NCBI GenBank assembly: GCA_947381325.1
Contig: CANCUP010000002.1
Coordinates: 1-64,000 of the forward strand
Length of the DNA stretch: 64,000 bases
Reading direction: 5' to 3'
Origin: Comamonadaceae bacterium
GTDB taxonomy: Bacteria; Pseudomonadota; Gammaproteobacteria; Burkholderiales; Burkholderiaceae_C
Below the pieces are notes generated by a model. The model did not search any database. It saw nothing but the letters and a program-made list of their open reading frames with translations, and was not told where the DNA came from. Below, piece by piece: positions 26,708 to 35,725 of the stretch (its first letter is position 1; each line of letters starts with the position of its first letter). Position numbers and translations under genes: made by a program.

Positions 26708-29077
26708 TCAGTTCTTGAACAAATCGAGGATGCGTTTTTTCTCGTCGTTGGCGGGCAACTCGCTGGGGCTTGATTTGCTCTCCAGCCCCAAGCTGCTCAC
26801 CCCACCGCCACGGCTGTATTCGCTGTAGAACCACTCTCCGCCTTCATGCGTGAGGCCGGCAGGTGGTGTGGGTTCGGCAACGGGCACGTTTTGCAGGGCG
26901 TGCTGCATGTAGCTGATCCACACCGGCAAGCTCAGGCCGCCACCGGTTTCGCGGTCACCCAGCTTGCGTGGCGTGTCGTAGCCAATCCAGGTCACGGCGG
27001 TGAGCGTGGGGTGGTAGCCCGCAAACCAGGCGTCCATGGAGTCGTTGGTGGTGCCTGTCTTGCCATAAATGTCGGGCCGCTTCAAGGTGGCTTGGGCGCG
27101 TGCGGCGGTGCCTGAGCGGGTGACCTCTTGCAACAAGCTGGTCATCACAAACGCGTTGCGCGCGTCGATGCCGCGCACCGACTCGTCCAACTCGGGCGGT
27201 GTGAACTCAGACAACACCTTGCCCGTTTGGTCGGTGACTTTGCTGATCAGGAAAGGGTTGATGCGGTAGCCGCCATTGGCAAACACCGAATAGCCGGTGG
27301 CCATTTGCATGGGGGTGACCGAGCCCGCGCCCAGCGCCATGGTCAGGTAGGGCGGGTGTTTGTCGGCTTCAAACCCAAAGTGGGTGATCCACTGCTGCGC
27401 GTTTTGTGCGCCTACCGCTTGCAGCACGCGGATCGAGACCATGTTCTTTGACTTGGCCAAGCCTTTGCGCAAGGTCATGGGACCGTCGAAGGTGCCGTCG
27501 TAGTTTTTGGGCTCCCACGGTTGGCCGCCGGTCACGCTGGCGTCAAAAAACAGCGGCGCATCGTTGACCACGGTGGCGGGCGTGAAGCCCTTTTCCAGAG
27601 CCGCAGAGTAAATGAAAGGCTTGAAGCTGGAGCCCGGTTGGCGCCAGGCTTGGGTCACGTGGTTGAACTTGTTTTTGTCAAAGTCAAAGCCGCCCACCAG
27701 CGCATGGATGGCGCCATTGCGTGGGTCGACCGACACAAATGCGCCTTCGACTTCGGGCAGTTGGGTGATTTCCCACGCGCCTTTGGCAGTTTTGGTGACG
27801 CGAATCAAGGCGCCCGGGCGCAAGCGGATGTTGGGCGGTGCTTTGTCAGACAGGCCCGACTGCACCGGCTGCAAGCCTTCGCCGGTGATCTCCAACACCT
27901 CGCTGTTTTGCCGCACCGCACGCACCTTTTTCGGCCCGGCTTCTAGCACCACAGCGGCCAGCAAATCACCCTTGTCGCCTTGCTCGATCAAGGCGTCGTC
28001 GATGGCGTCTTCTTGTTCTGCCGGGTTACTGGGCAGCGTGATGAATTTTTCGGGGCCACGGTAGTGCTGGCGGCGCTCGTAGTCCATGATGCCGCGACGC
28101 AAGGCGTGGTAAGCCGATTGCTGGTCACTGGCGCGAATGGTGGTGTACACGTTGAGACCCCGGGTGTAAATGTCGGGTCCGTATTGCGCAAACATCAATT
28201 GGCGCGCCATCTCAGCCACGTATTCGGCATGGGTGTTTTGGCTGCTCATGGCGGTGCGAATTTTGAGCTCTTCTTGTTTGGCGGCGGCGGCTTCGGCTTT
28301 GGTGATGAAGCCGTTTTCTTCCATGCGCTCAATGATGTAGAGCTGGCGTGAGCGTGCCCGCTTGGGGTTGGCAATGGGGTTGTAGGCCGAAGGGGCCTTG
28401 GGCAAACCGGCGAGCATGGCGGCTTCTGCGATGGTGATGTTTTTCAGGGGCTTGCCAAAGTAGGCTTCGGAGGCTGCGGCAAAACCGTAGGCGCGGTTGC
28501 CCAAATAAATTTGGTTCAGGTAGATCTCAAAAATCTGGTCTTTGCTGAGTAGGTGCTCGAGCTTGGTGGTGAGCAAGATTTCGTAGATTTTTCGGGTGAA
28601 GGTTTTCTCAGACGACAGGTACACGTTGCGCGCCACCTGCATGGTGATGGTGGACGCGCCTTGGCTTTTGGCACGGCCCAAGTTGGCCAAGCTGGCGCGC
28701 AGCAAGCCGATGTAGTCCACACCGCCGTGTTGGTAAAAACGGGCATCTTCAATCGCCAGCACCGCGTCTTTCATGACCTTGGGAATGTCTTTGAAGGGTG
28801 TGAGGTTGCGCCGCTCTTCGCCAAACTCGCCAATCTGTGTGCCCTCGACGGAATAGACCCGCATCGACAGCTTGGGTCGGTAGTCCGACAAGTCGGTCAC
28901 ATCGGGCAATTGGGGATAGGCCATGGCCAGCGCCACGCCCACCAACAAGGCCACCACCACCAGACCAGCGGCGGCGATGCCAAAGGCCCACAGCAACAAC
29001 TGACCAGCCAGTGAGCGGGGCGCTGCGCCAGCAGCGGCGTGTTCTTGCGAACTTTCGGGGGGGTGCTTGTGGGCCAT
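26708..29077 (-). CDS. mrcA: Penicillin-binding protein 1A (class A)
   Basis: A 789-residue bifunctional peptidoglycan synthase anchored by one helix (about 28-53). The glycosyltransferase domain has Glu110 in EDARFYQHGG; the transpeptidase domain has SSFK (nucleophile Ser483), SKN and KTGTTN (from Lys673). An OB-like insert between the domains is typical of PBP1A. It is divergent from the pilus operon, as mrcA/ponA and pilMNOPQ are in most beta- and gammaproteobacteria. TATAAT lies 11 bases before the ATG and no ribosome site is seen. Confidence 0.95.
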   Translation of the reverse strand: MAHKHPPESSQEHAAAGAAPRSLAGQLLLWAFGIAAAGLVVVALLVGVALAMAYPQLPDVTDLSDYRPKLSMRVYSVEGTQIGEFGEERRNLTPFKDIPKVMKDAVLAIEDARFYQHGGVDYIGLLRASLANLGRAKSQGASTITMQVARNVYLSSEKTFTRKIYEILLTTKLEHLLSKDQIFEIYLNQIYLGNRAYGFAAASEAYFGKPLKNITIAEAAMLAGLPKAPSAYNPIANPKRARSRQLYIIERMEENGFITKAEAAAAKQEELKIRTAMSSQNTHAEYVAEMARQLMFAQYGPDIYTRGLNVYTTIRASDQQSAYHALRRGIMDYERRQHYRGPEKFITLPSNPAEQEDAIDDALIEQGDKGDLLAAVVLEAGPKKVRAVRQNSEVLEITGEGLQPVQSGLSDKAPPNIRLRPGALIRVTKTAKGAWEITQLPEVEGAFVSVDPRNGAIHALVGGFDFDKNKFNHVTQAWRQPGSSFKPFIYSAALEKGFTPATVVNDAPLFFDASVTGGQPWEPKNYDGTFDGPMTLRKGLAKSKNMVSIRVLQAVGAQNAQQWITHFGFEADKHPPYLTMALGAGSVTPMQMATGYSVFANGGYRINPFLISKVTDQTGKVLSEFTPPELDESVRGIDARNAFVMTSLLQEVTRSGTAARAQATLKRPDIYGKTGTTNDSMDAWFAGYHPTLTAVTWIGYDTPRKLGDRETGGGLSLPVWISYMQHALQNVPVAEPTPPAGLTHEGGEWFYSEYSRGGGVSSLGLESKSSPSELPANDEKKRILDLFKN

Positions 29078-29088
29078 ATATAGGGGGA

Positions 29089-29094
29089 ATTATA
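29089..29094 (-). promoter_or_regulatory. Consensus -10 box of mrcA
   Basis: A perfect TATAAT on the minus strand lies 11 bases from the mrcA ATG, predicting a 5' leader of only about 4 nt. No Shine-Dalgarno sequence intervenes. Confidence 0.55.
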
Positions 29095-29098
29095 AAAA

Positions 29099-29135
29099 AC
29101 GCGCCTTGATCAAAAAATCTCTGAGTCAAGCGCGT
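29099..29135 (-). repeat. Inverted repeat upstream of mrcA
   Basis: acgcgccttga (29099-29109) and tcaagcgcgt (29126-29135) pair with one bulged base. On the minus strand the stem is followed by a T6 run and then the mrcA -10, so it could act as a terminator for transcripts entering from the pilus side, or be an operator. Confidence 0.45.
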
Positions 29136-29176
29136 CAAAGCCCATACCTGGGGTGCTCAAAATCTGCGGGCTTTCA

Positions 29177-29185
29177 CCCCCCCCC
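29177..29185 (+). repeat. C9 homopolymer tract before the pilus operon
   Basis: Nine consecutive C residues lie 20 bases before the start codon of the first pilus gene, just upstream of an AT-rich tatttaaaa that could be its -10. Tracts of this length are prone to slipped-strand changes. Confidence 0.85.
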
Positions 29186-29205
29186 GTCTATTTAAAAGAG
29201 TCACC

Positions 29206-30402
29206 ATGCGTTTCCCGTCTTGGCTGCTGTCGCCTTCTCCAAAGCGTCAATGCGTGGCAGGACTGGATCTGAGCCCCCATGGGGCTTGGCTGGTGGTCTT
29301 GAATGGCAGCTTGTCAGGGGCTGAGACCGTGGATTGCTGTGAGTTGCTGGACCCGCCCGAGGGTTTGCTCCAGGGCGCTCAACTGCTGGACCCTTTTGCG
29401 CTGGGACATTGGCTCAAGCGCTGGTTGAACGACAAACACCTGTTTCCCGATGGGCTGTGCTTGGCCGTGGAAGATGCCTGGCTGACGCGCCAAGTGGTGA
29501 GCTTGTCCGCGCAGTTGTCCGAGCGAGATGTCGCTTTCCAACTGGCCGCCGAATTGCCGTTGGCAGAGTTTGCGCAGGCGTCTCCACTGTGTTGGGCCTA
29601 CACACCGTCAGCACCCCAGGGGAGGAACCCGTCAGCTGCTGTGCATGCCTATGCCTTGGCTTGGTTGGCGCAAGAACCCGTGCAAGCTTTGATCAGCTTG
29701 GCCAAAGCGGCGGGTATTCGCGCTTGGGTGGTGGAGCCTCGATCCGATGCCACCCATCGCCCTGAGCAACTGGCCAAGCATGTCTTGCGCCCTTCTGCGC
29801 CCGTGGCGAAAGCTGCGCAAGCCGCGTATGGCTTGGCTCTGTCGGCGTGGGCTGAGACGGGCATGAATTTTTTACCCCACCGGCGCTGGGCGCGGCAACG
29901 TCGTCAACGCGCTTGGCTGCAGCGCCTGAGTTGGATGCTGGCCCTGGGTGTGAGCCTGGGTGGTGTGGCGACCGCTTGGTTGGCCTATGGGGCACAGTTG
30001 CAACCAGCCCTTGTGGCGGATCAAGCGCTGATTGCTGAGCGTTTAGCCCGGGCGCGTGACACCCAGCAATCCTTGCAAGCGACGCATAAACAGTGGACGA
30101 CCCAATGGCAATGGGCGCAGGCGCAGCAAGCCCAGCAGCGCCAAACCGTCTTGTGGCACGCGGGCTTGGCCGATGCCGGTGTGTGGGTGTCGCAGCTGCG
30201 CCAGCACCAATCACACTGGGTGGTTCAGGGTGAAGCACTGGGCGCTGACCAGGTGCGGCAGTGGGCAGCCCAACTGGCGCAGCAACCGGTGTGGCAAAAC
30301 CCGCCTGAGGTGCACCAGTTGCAGTTCAAGCGCTCAGCTTCGAACGGCGGCGGCTGGGTTTGGCACTTTCGATTAGAAGCTGACCTGAAGGAGGCACGTT
30401 GA
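29206..30402 (+). CDS. PilM-PilN fusion of the type IV pilus alignment complex
   Basis: A 398-residue protein in the place of pilM and pilN. Residues 16-180 resemble the first half of PilM: the phosphate-1 strand VAGLDLSPHG (17-26) and the LAVEDAW...SERDVAFQLAAELP region. The second half of the PilM actin-like fold, about 150 residues with the phosphate-2 and adenosine motifs, is missing; sequence jumps to YGLALSAWAE, like the last PilM helix. Residue 220 starts MNFLPHR, the PilN N-terminus that normally binds PilM, then a membrane helix (241-262), a coiled coil (265-315) and a PilN-like periplasmic domain (316-395). One uninterrupted frame; ATG at 29206 with aaaagag. Confidence 0.78.
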   Translation: MRFPSWLLSPSPKRQCVAGLDLSPHGAWLVVLNGSLSGAETVDCCELLDPPEGLLQGAQLLDPFALGHWLKRWLNDKHLFPDGLCLAVEDAWLTRQVVSLSAQLSERDVAFQLAAELPLAEFAQASPLCWAYTPSAPQGRNPSAAVHAYALAWLAQEPVQALISLAKAAGIRAWVVEPRSDATHRPEQLAKHVLRPSAPVAKAAQAAYGLALSAWAETGMNFLPHRRWARQRRQRAWLQRLSWMLALGVSLGGVATAWLAYGAQLQPALVADQALIAERLARARDTQQSLQATHKQWTTQWQWAQAQQAQQRQTVLWHAGLADAGVWVSQLRQHQSHWVVQGEALGADQVRQWAAQLAQQPVWQNPPEVHQLQFKRSASNGGGWVWHFRLEADLKEAR

Positions 30403-31388
30403 TGCGTGACCTGCACCAAGCCTTGTTGGGTGCATGGCGTGCCTGGGTGGCATGGGCCGACGCCAACCGCACGTCCTCGGGATGGGCCGCACTCTTTGTG
30501 GGCCTGCTGCTGACCCTGCCCTGGCTGCTGTCTGCGTTGCAAGATGTTGTGGCTGTGCAAGACAGCTTGGTGCAGTTGGCCCAGCAGCAGCACGAATTGC
30601 GGGTCTTGGAGGAGGGCAACATCGCGCTGGCGCGGCGGGTCAGCGCCGAGGCCACGCTGCCAACCATGCCCGACGGTGTGGCGCAGCTGACCCTGTCGGC
30701 CCATGCGCAGGGTTTGCAAACTTCGGGTGTGTCGGTCGGCAAACCTACCCCCGTGGTCACGTCTGATCGCATGAATGTGCAGCAAGTGCCGGTCAGCTTA
30801 CGGGTCCAAGGCGCTTGGGCAGATTGGCAGCATTGGATCGCCCGCTGGCCCGAGGCCTTGCCTGGCGTGAGCTTGACGGGGCTGGAGCTTCAAGCCCAAG
30901 CCAGTGGCGATGTGGTGGCTGACATGGCGCTGTGGGTGCTGCAACGCCCAGTCTCTTGGGCGGCTCAACAGCTGAGCGCCGAGCCGGGTGCTCCTGGGCT
31001 GCCACCGACGGGTTGGGCGCTGGATGCCTCAGCATGGGGTCGGGTGCAGCAGCAGTCGCTTCAGCACGCAAGCTTTGCGCCTTGGCGAGCCAGTGAATGG
31101 AACCGAAAGCGTCAGCCCCTTGAGTCGGTGGCGCGTGAGCAGGTGCACTACACCGGGCGCCTCGAACAAGCGGGGCGCCAAGTGGCTTTGTTGCGGGTGA
31201 CGCAACACGAGCAGGCGGCGCTGCCCGAGTTTCACACGGTGGGGGTGGGCGCTTATGTGGGGCACGACATGGGGCGCATTGAGGCCATCGAACCCCTGCA
31301 GTTGCGTCTGCGTGAGTTGGTGCGCGACGCCAACGGCGCATGGCGTGCACGGACCGTCTTCATGCCATTCAAGGAGGGTGGGCCATGA
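30402..31388 (+). CDS. PilO-PilP fusion of the type IV pilus alignment complex
   Basis: A 328-residue protein overlapping both neighbours by stop/start (TGATG and ATGAGG). Residues 1-182 look like PilO: a cytoplasmic tail, one membrane helix (27-45), a short coiled coil and a ferredoxin-like domain. Residues 239-325 look like PilP: PLESVAREQVHYTGRLEQAG, VALLRV, and HTVGVGAYVGHDMGRIEAI, the PilP beta-sandwich that binds secretin N domains. The lipobox cysteine that normally starts PilP is gone because the domain is now covalently tethered. PilP identity rests on motif resemblance in the right operon slot. Confidence 0.76.
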   Translation: MRDLHQALLGAWRAWVAWADANRTSSGWAALFVGLLLTLPWLLSALQDVVAVQDSLVQLAQQQHELRVLEEGNIALARRVSAEATLPTMPDGVAQLTLSAHAQGLQTSGVSVGKPTPVVTSDRMNVQQVPVSLRVQGAWADWQHWIARWPEALPGVSLTGLELQAQASGDVVADMALWVLQRPVSWAAQQLSAEPGAPGLPPTGWALDASAWGRVQQQSLQHASFAPWRASEWNRKRQPLESVAREQVHYTGRLEQAGRQVALLRVTQHEQAALPEFHTVGVGAYVGHDMGRIEAIEPLQLRLRELVRDANGAWRARTVFMPFKEGGP

Positions 31389-32893
31389 GGCTGCTGGTGT
31401 CTGTCTTTGGGTTGCGTCGGTGGCGCTGCTGGTGGGTGTGTTGGGCCTTTGCTGCGAGCCACCTTCATGCGCAAGAACCGATACCGGTCTACAGCGGCAA
31501 ACCCTTGTCTCTGAACTTTCAGACCATCGAGGTTCGCACCGCCTTGCAAATCTTGGCCGATTTCACCGGGCTCAACATCGTCACCTCCGACAGCGTGACC
31601 GGTTCATTGACCCTGCGATTGCAGCAGGTGCCTTGGGATCAAGTGCTGGACATCATCACGCAAGCCAAAGGCTTGAGCCAGCGTCGCCAAGGCAATGTGA
31701 TTTGGGTGGCGCCCCGCGCTGAGGTGGCTGCACGCGACAAGCTCGAGTTTGAAAGCCGCATCGCCCTGCAAAACCTCGAACCGCTGCAGACCCGCAGCTT
31801 TGTGCTCAATCACGCCAAGGCCCTGGATGTGGTGGGGCAAATTCAAGGCACGGCGGCCGCGCCGCTCTCGCCTTCTTTGCCGGGTTGGGGCAGCAACTTG
31901 GGCACTGGCAGTTATGCCAGCGCCGCGCAGGGTGTCGCCGCCATGGGCAGTGCCATCGGCAGTTCTGCGCGCCTGTTGAGCGCGCGCGGCAGCGTCATGG
32001 CTGAGCCGCGCACCAACCAACTGTTTGTCACCGACATCCCCATGCGCTTGGACCAAGTGACCGAGATGATTGCCAAGATCGATGTGCCGCTGCGCCAAGT
32101 GATGATCGAGGCGCGCATTGTGCAAGCCAGCGACAGCTTTGGCCGAACCTTGGGCGTGCGTCTGGGCGGCTTGGGACAAACCGGCGCCCAAACGGTGGTG
32201 GGCCCCACCGCTGCCAACACCCTCGCCAATGCCAACCCCACCGCCATGCAGGGCACCAGCTTCAACATCGCCGACAAAGCCCTCAACACCTCTGGACAGT
32301 TCGTCAACTTGCCTGCGGCTGCCATCAACGGCTTTGAGTCGGCCAGCTTTGCGGTGTCGATCTTCAATGCGTCGAAAAACCAGTTTTTGAATTTGGAGTT
32401 GTCTGCGCTGGAGGCCGATGGCAAAGGCAAGGTGGTGTCGAGTCCACGGGTGGTCACCGCCGACCAAACCAAGGCCATCATCGAGCAAGGCACCGAGCTG
32501 CCTTACCAAGTGGCTGCGGCCAGCGGCGCCACCTCGATCGCCTTTCGCAAGGCCAACCTCAAACTCGAAGTCACACCGCAAATCACCCCCGAGGGCGGCA
32601 TTGTGTTGGATTTGGACATTCACAAAGACAGCGTCGGGCAAACCACCCCGGCAGGGTTTGCGATTGACACCAAACACGTGTCTACCCAAGTGCGGGTGGA
32701 CAACGGGGGCACCGTCATGATCGGTGGCATCTACGAGAGCAGCGAGCAAGACGACGAGTACAAGGTGCCGTTTTTAGCCGATGTGCCGGTGCTGGGCACT
32801 CTGTTTAAAAACCGCCGTCGCAGCACCTCCAAGCAAGAGTTGCTGGTGTTCATAACCCCTAAAATACTCGACCAAAGTGCATCTGCACGTTAA
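31385..32893 (+). CDS. pilQ: Short type IV pilus secretin PilQ
   Basis: A 502-residue outer-membrane secretin with a signal peptide (to about residue 29, HLHA/Q). An STN/N0 domain follows at once (about 32-100, LSLNFQTIEVRTALQIL), then an N1-type domain, then the secretin barrel ending VPFLADVPVLGTLFKN and LLVFITPKIL. Typical PilQ proteins are about 700 residues and begin with AMIN peptidoglycan-binding domains; none is present here. The ATG at 31385 overlaps the PilO-PilP stop. It is followed by aroK and aroB, the conserved pilQ-aroKB order. Confidence 0.9.
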   Translation: MRLLVSVFGLRRWRCWWVCWAFAASHLHAQEPIPVYSGKPLSLNFQTIEVRTALQILADFTGLNIVTSDSVTGSLTLRLQQVPWDQVLDIITQAKGLSQRRQGNVIWVAPRAEVAARDKLEFESRIALQNLEPLQTRSFVLNHAKALDVVGQIQGTAAAPLSPSLPGWGSNLGTGSYASAAQGVAAMGSAIGSSARLLSARGSVMAEPRTNQLFVTDIPMRLDQVTEMIAKIDVPLRQVMIEARIVQASDSFGRTLGVRLGGLGQTGAQTVVGPTAANTLANANPTAMQGTSFNIADKALNTSGQFVNLPAAAINGFESASFAVSIFNASKNQFLNLELSALEADGKGKVVSSPRVVTADQTKAIIEQGTELPYQVAAASGATSIAFRKANLKLEVTPQITPEGGIVLDLDIHKDSVGQTTPAGFAIDTKHVSTQVRVDNGGTVMIGGIYESSEQDDEYKVPFLADVPVLGTLFKNRRRSTSKQELLVFITPKILDQSASAR

Positions 32894-32904
32894 GAAAGCA
32901 CACC

Positions 32905-33447
32905 TTGTTGGTTTTGGTCGGTCTGCCAGGGTCTGGCAAATCCACCGTGGGGCGGCAGCTCGCCCGACGGCTCTCTATCCCTTTCGTTGATTCGGATCAT
33001 GCGATTGAGCAGCGCCTAGGCTGCTCGATCCGCGACTTTTTCGAGCGCGAAGGGGAGGAGCGTTTTCGTGACGTGGAAGCCGAGGTGCTCGACGACTTGA
33101 GCCAACGCCCGCGCGCGGTGTTGTCCACCGGTGGCGGGTCTGTGTTGCGGCCCGAAAACCGCCAGCGCTTGCATGAACGCGGCCAGGTGTTTTACTTGCG
33201 CTCCACCCCCGAAGAAGTGTTTCGCCGTTTGCGCCATGACCAAAACCGCCCTCTCTTGCAAGTGGCCGATCCGCTCGGGCGTTTGCGCGAGTTGTTTGCC
33301 ATCCGTGACCCGCTCTACCGCGAAGCGGCGCACTATGTGATTGAAACCGGGCGCCCCACCGTGGCGTCGCTGGTCAACATGATCGTGTCGCAACTGGAGC
33401 TGGCCGGCCAGCTGGGCCCCTCCCCAAGTTCTGCCTTGCGCTCTTAG
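32905..33447 (+). CDS. aroK: Shikimate kinase
   Basis: A 180-residue kinase that phosphorylates shikimate in aromatic amino acid synthesis. Walker [10 protein letters not shown] is at 6-14, followed by [11 protein letters not shown] with the shikimate-binding Asp, and STGGGSV further on. No ATG or GTG exists in the permitted region after the nearest in-frame stop; TTG at 32905 (or 32908) is the only reasonable start, with aagaaag upstream. It lies 11 bases after pilQ. Confidence 0.93.
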   Translation: MLVLVGLPGSGKSTVGRQLARRLSIPFVDSDHAIEQRLGCSIRDFFEREGEERFRDVEAEVLDDLSQRPRAVLSTGGGSVLRPENRQRLHERGQVFYLRSTPEEVFRRLRHDQNRPLLQVADPLGRLRELFAIRDPLYREAAHYVIETGRPTVASLVNMIVSQLELAGQLGPSPSSALRS

Positions 33448-33476
33448 CGTGGGCCTCAATTCATAAGGCGTTTGCC

Positions 33477-34589
33477 ATGTCTGCTTCTCCGGTTTCTTCC
33501 CCCTCTGCGGTGACTGTGTCGATCGATTTGGGCGAGCGCAGCTACCCCATCCTGATTGGCACCCAACTCCTCGACCAAGCCAGCACCTGGGCGGATTTGC
33601 CCAAAGCCAGCAGCGCCGTGATCGTCACCAACGACACCGTGGGGCCGCTCTATGTGGCGCGCTTGCAAGCGGCTTTGGCGGGCCAGTACCCGCACATCCA
33701 CACGGTGGTGCTGCCCGATGGCGAAAGTCACAAAGACTGGCCAACGCTGAATCAAATTTTTGACCTGTTGCTGGCCCAAGGTTGCGACCGCAAAACCGTG
33801 TTGTTTGCCTTGGGCGGCGGTGTGGTGGGCGACATGACGGGCTTTGCTGCCGCCTGCTACATGCGCGGTGTGCCTTTTGTGCAAGTGCCCACCACCTTGC
33901 TGGCCCAGGTGGACTCGTCGGTGGGGGGCAAAACCGCCATCAACCATCCGCTGGGCAAGAACATGGTGGGTGCTTTCTACCAACCCCAGCGCGTGGTGTG
34001 CGATTTGGACACCTTGCAAACCTTGCCGGCGCGTGAAATGAGTGCGGGCTTGGCCGAAATCATCAAGTACGGACCGATTGCTGACATGGCGTTTCTCGAC
34101 TGGATCGACGCCCACCTCGACGCCCTGATGGCACGTGACCCCAAAGCACTGGCCCACGCCGTGCAACGCAGCTGTGAAATCAAGGCCTGGGTGGTGGGTC
34201 AAGACGAACGCGAGTCGGGCCTGCGCGCCATCCTCAACTTTGGCCACACCTTTGGCCACGCCATCGAAGCCGGCCTGGGCTTTGGGGTCTGGTTGCATGG
34301 CGAGGCTGTGGGTTGTGGCATGGTGATGGCGGCGCATTTGTCGCAACGCTTGGGGCTGGTCGATGCGGCGTTTGTCAGCCGTTTCACCGCCTTGCTGGCG
34401 CGGGCCGGTTTGCCCACGGTGGGCCCACAACTGGGCGTCGAGGCTTACCTGCACCACATGCGGGTGGACAAAAAAGCCGAGGCCGGCGACATCCGCTTTG
34501 TGCTGATCAACCAGCCCGGCAGCGCGGTGGTACGCGGTGCACCTGACGACGTGGTGGCTGAGGTCATCACCGCATGCTGCCAAGGATGA
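33477..34589 (+). CDS. aroB: 3-Dehydroquinate synthase
   Basis: A 370-residue NAD- and metal-dependent enzyme of the shikimate pathway. The NAD-binding [11 protein letters not shown] (about 119-129), the [15 protein letters not shown] loop and the zinc-site [11 protein letters not shown] are all canonical. It lies 29 bases after aroK and its 3' end overlaps the dGTPase-like gene. Confidence 0.96.
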   Translation: MSASPVSSPSAVTVSIDLGERSYPILIGTQLLDQASTWADLPKASSAVIVTNDTVGPLYVARLQAALAGQYPHIHTVVLPDGESHKDWPTLNQIFDLLLAQGCDRKTVLFALGGGVVGDMTGFAAACYMRGVPFVQVPTTLLAQVDSSVGGKTAINHPLGKNMVGAFYQPQRVVCDLDTLQTLPAREMSAGLAEIIKYGPIADMAFLDWIDAHLDALMARDPKALAHAVQRSCEIKAWVVGQDERESGLRAILNFGHTFGHAIEAGLGFGVWLHGEAVGCGMVMAAHLSQRLGLVDAAFVSRFTALLARAGLPTVGPQLGVEAYLHHMRVDKKAEAGDIRFVLINQPGSAVVRGAPDDVVAEVITACCQG

Positions 34590-35725
34590 ACACCTCAAGC
34601 CTCGCCGTGTTTGCCTGCGACCCGGCGCAATCGCGCGGTCGCCGACACGTCGAATCCGAGGCGCACCTGCTGGCACCCAATGTGCGCAATCCGCACCAAC
34701 GCGACCGCGACCGCATCGTCCACGCCACCGCATTTCGGCGCTTGGTCTACAAGACCCAGGTGTTCTTGAACCACGAAGGCGATTTGTTTCGCACCCGCAT
34801 GACGCACTCCCTGGAGGTGGCGCAACTGGGGCGTTCCATCGCACGCGCCTTGCGTTTGAACGAAGACTTGGTCGAGGCCGTGGCCTTGGCCCATGACCTG
34901 GGCCACACACCGTTTGGCCATGCCGGCCAAGATGCGCTCAACGAATGCATGGCGCCCTTCGGCGGCTTTGAGCACAACCTGCAAAGCTTGCGTGTGGTGG
35001 ACGAACTGGAAGAGCGCTATCCCGCCTTCAACGGCTTGAACCTGAGCTTTGAAACCCGTGAAGGCATCTTGAAGCACTGCGCGCGGCGCAACGCCGAGTT
35101 GATCGAGGCGCAAGAGCCCGGCGGGGTGGCTGCCCGTTTTTTGAATGGCACGCAACCCAGCTTGGAAGCCCAGTTGTGCAACCTGGCCGACGAGATTGCC
35201 TACAACGCGCACGACATCGATGACGGCGTGCGCTCAGGGCTATTGACTTTGGAGCAAATGCAAGAGGTGCCGCTGTTCGCACGCTACTGCGAACAGACCT
35301 TGGCCGACTACCCGCAACTGCAAGGTCGCCGTGTGCTGTACGAGACCATCCGCCGCATGCTGAGCGATCAGGTGTATGACGTGGTGGCCGCCACCCAAAC
35401 GGCGTTGGCGCAGCACGCGCCGGCCAGTCCCGATGCGGCGCGTGCCTGCCCAGCACTGATGCAGTTCAGCGACGAGATGCGGGCACAGTCCAAGGCGCTG
35501 AAGTCGTTTTTGTTTCGTAACCTCTACCGTCACCCGCAGGTGATGCAAACCACCGACTGGGCGCGTGACGTGGTGCGCGCGTTGTTTGCCGCCTACTTGG
35601 CCAAGCCCCACGAAATGCCTGCTGCCTACGCCCAGCGCCCGGATGTGCCGCGTGCTGTGGCCGACTACCTGTCGGGCATGACCGACCGTTTTGCCACCCG
35701 CGAACACACGCGCTTGATCCCATGA
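34574..35725 (+). CDS. Deoxyguanosinetriphosphate triphosphohydrolase-like protein
   Basis: A 383-residue HD-domain protein. The metal ligands appear in [12 protein letters not shown] and in [11 protein letters not shown] (HD pair), with a later Asp. Members hydrolyse dNTPs to nucleoside and triphosphate; the shorter Dgt-like class is often broader in substrate than E. coli Dgt. Two starts overlap aroB: ATG 34574 (gagg 10 bases upstream) and ATG 34586, which overlaps the aroB stop but has its aagg too close. It is placed between aroB and an MFS gene as in many Burkholderiales. Confidence 0.9.
   Translation: MLPRMNTSSLAVFACDPAQSRGRRHVESEAHLLAPNVRNPHQRDRDRIVHATAFRRLVYKTQVFLNHEGDLFRTRMTHSLEVAQLGRSIARALRLNEDLVEAVALAHDLGHTPFGHAGQDALNECMAPFGGFEHNLQSLRVVDELEERYPAFNGLNLSFETREGILKHCARRNAELIEAQEPGGVAARFLNGTQPSLEAQLCNLADEIAYNAHDIDDGVRSGLLTLEQMQEVPLFARYCEQTLADYPQLQGRRVLYETIRRMLSDQVYDVVAATQTALAQHAPASPDAARACPALMQFSDEMRAQSKALKSFLFRNLYRHPQVMQTTDWARDVVRALFAAYLAKPHEMPAAYAQRPDVPRAVADYLSGMTDRFATREHTRLIP

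Noticed and set aside
29206-31388. Possibility that the two pilus fusions are assembly or sequencing errors
   Set aside because: A single indel would not remove about 150 internal PilM residues cleanly, and the fused genes keep precise TGATG-type overlaps with neighbours. Read-level confirmation is still desirable.
33456-34910. 484-codon open frame antisense to aroB and the dGTPase-like gene
   Set aside because: Spans two real genes in the opposite sense and has no coherent protein features.
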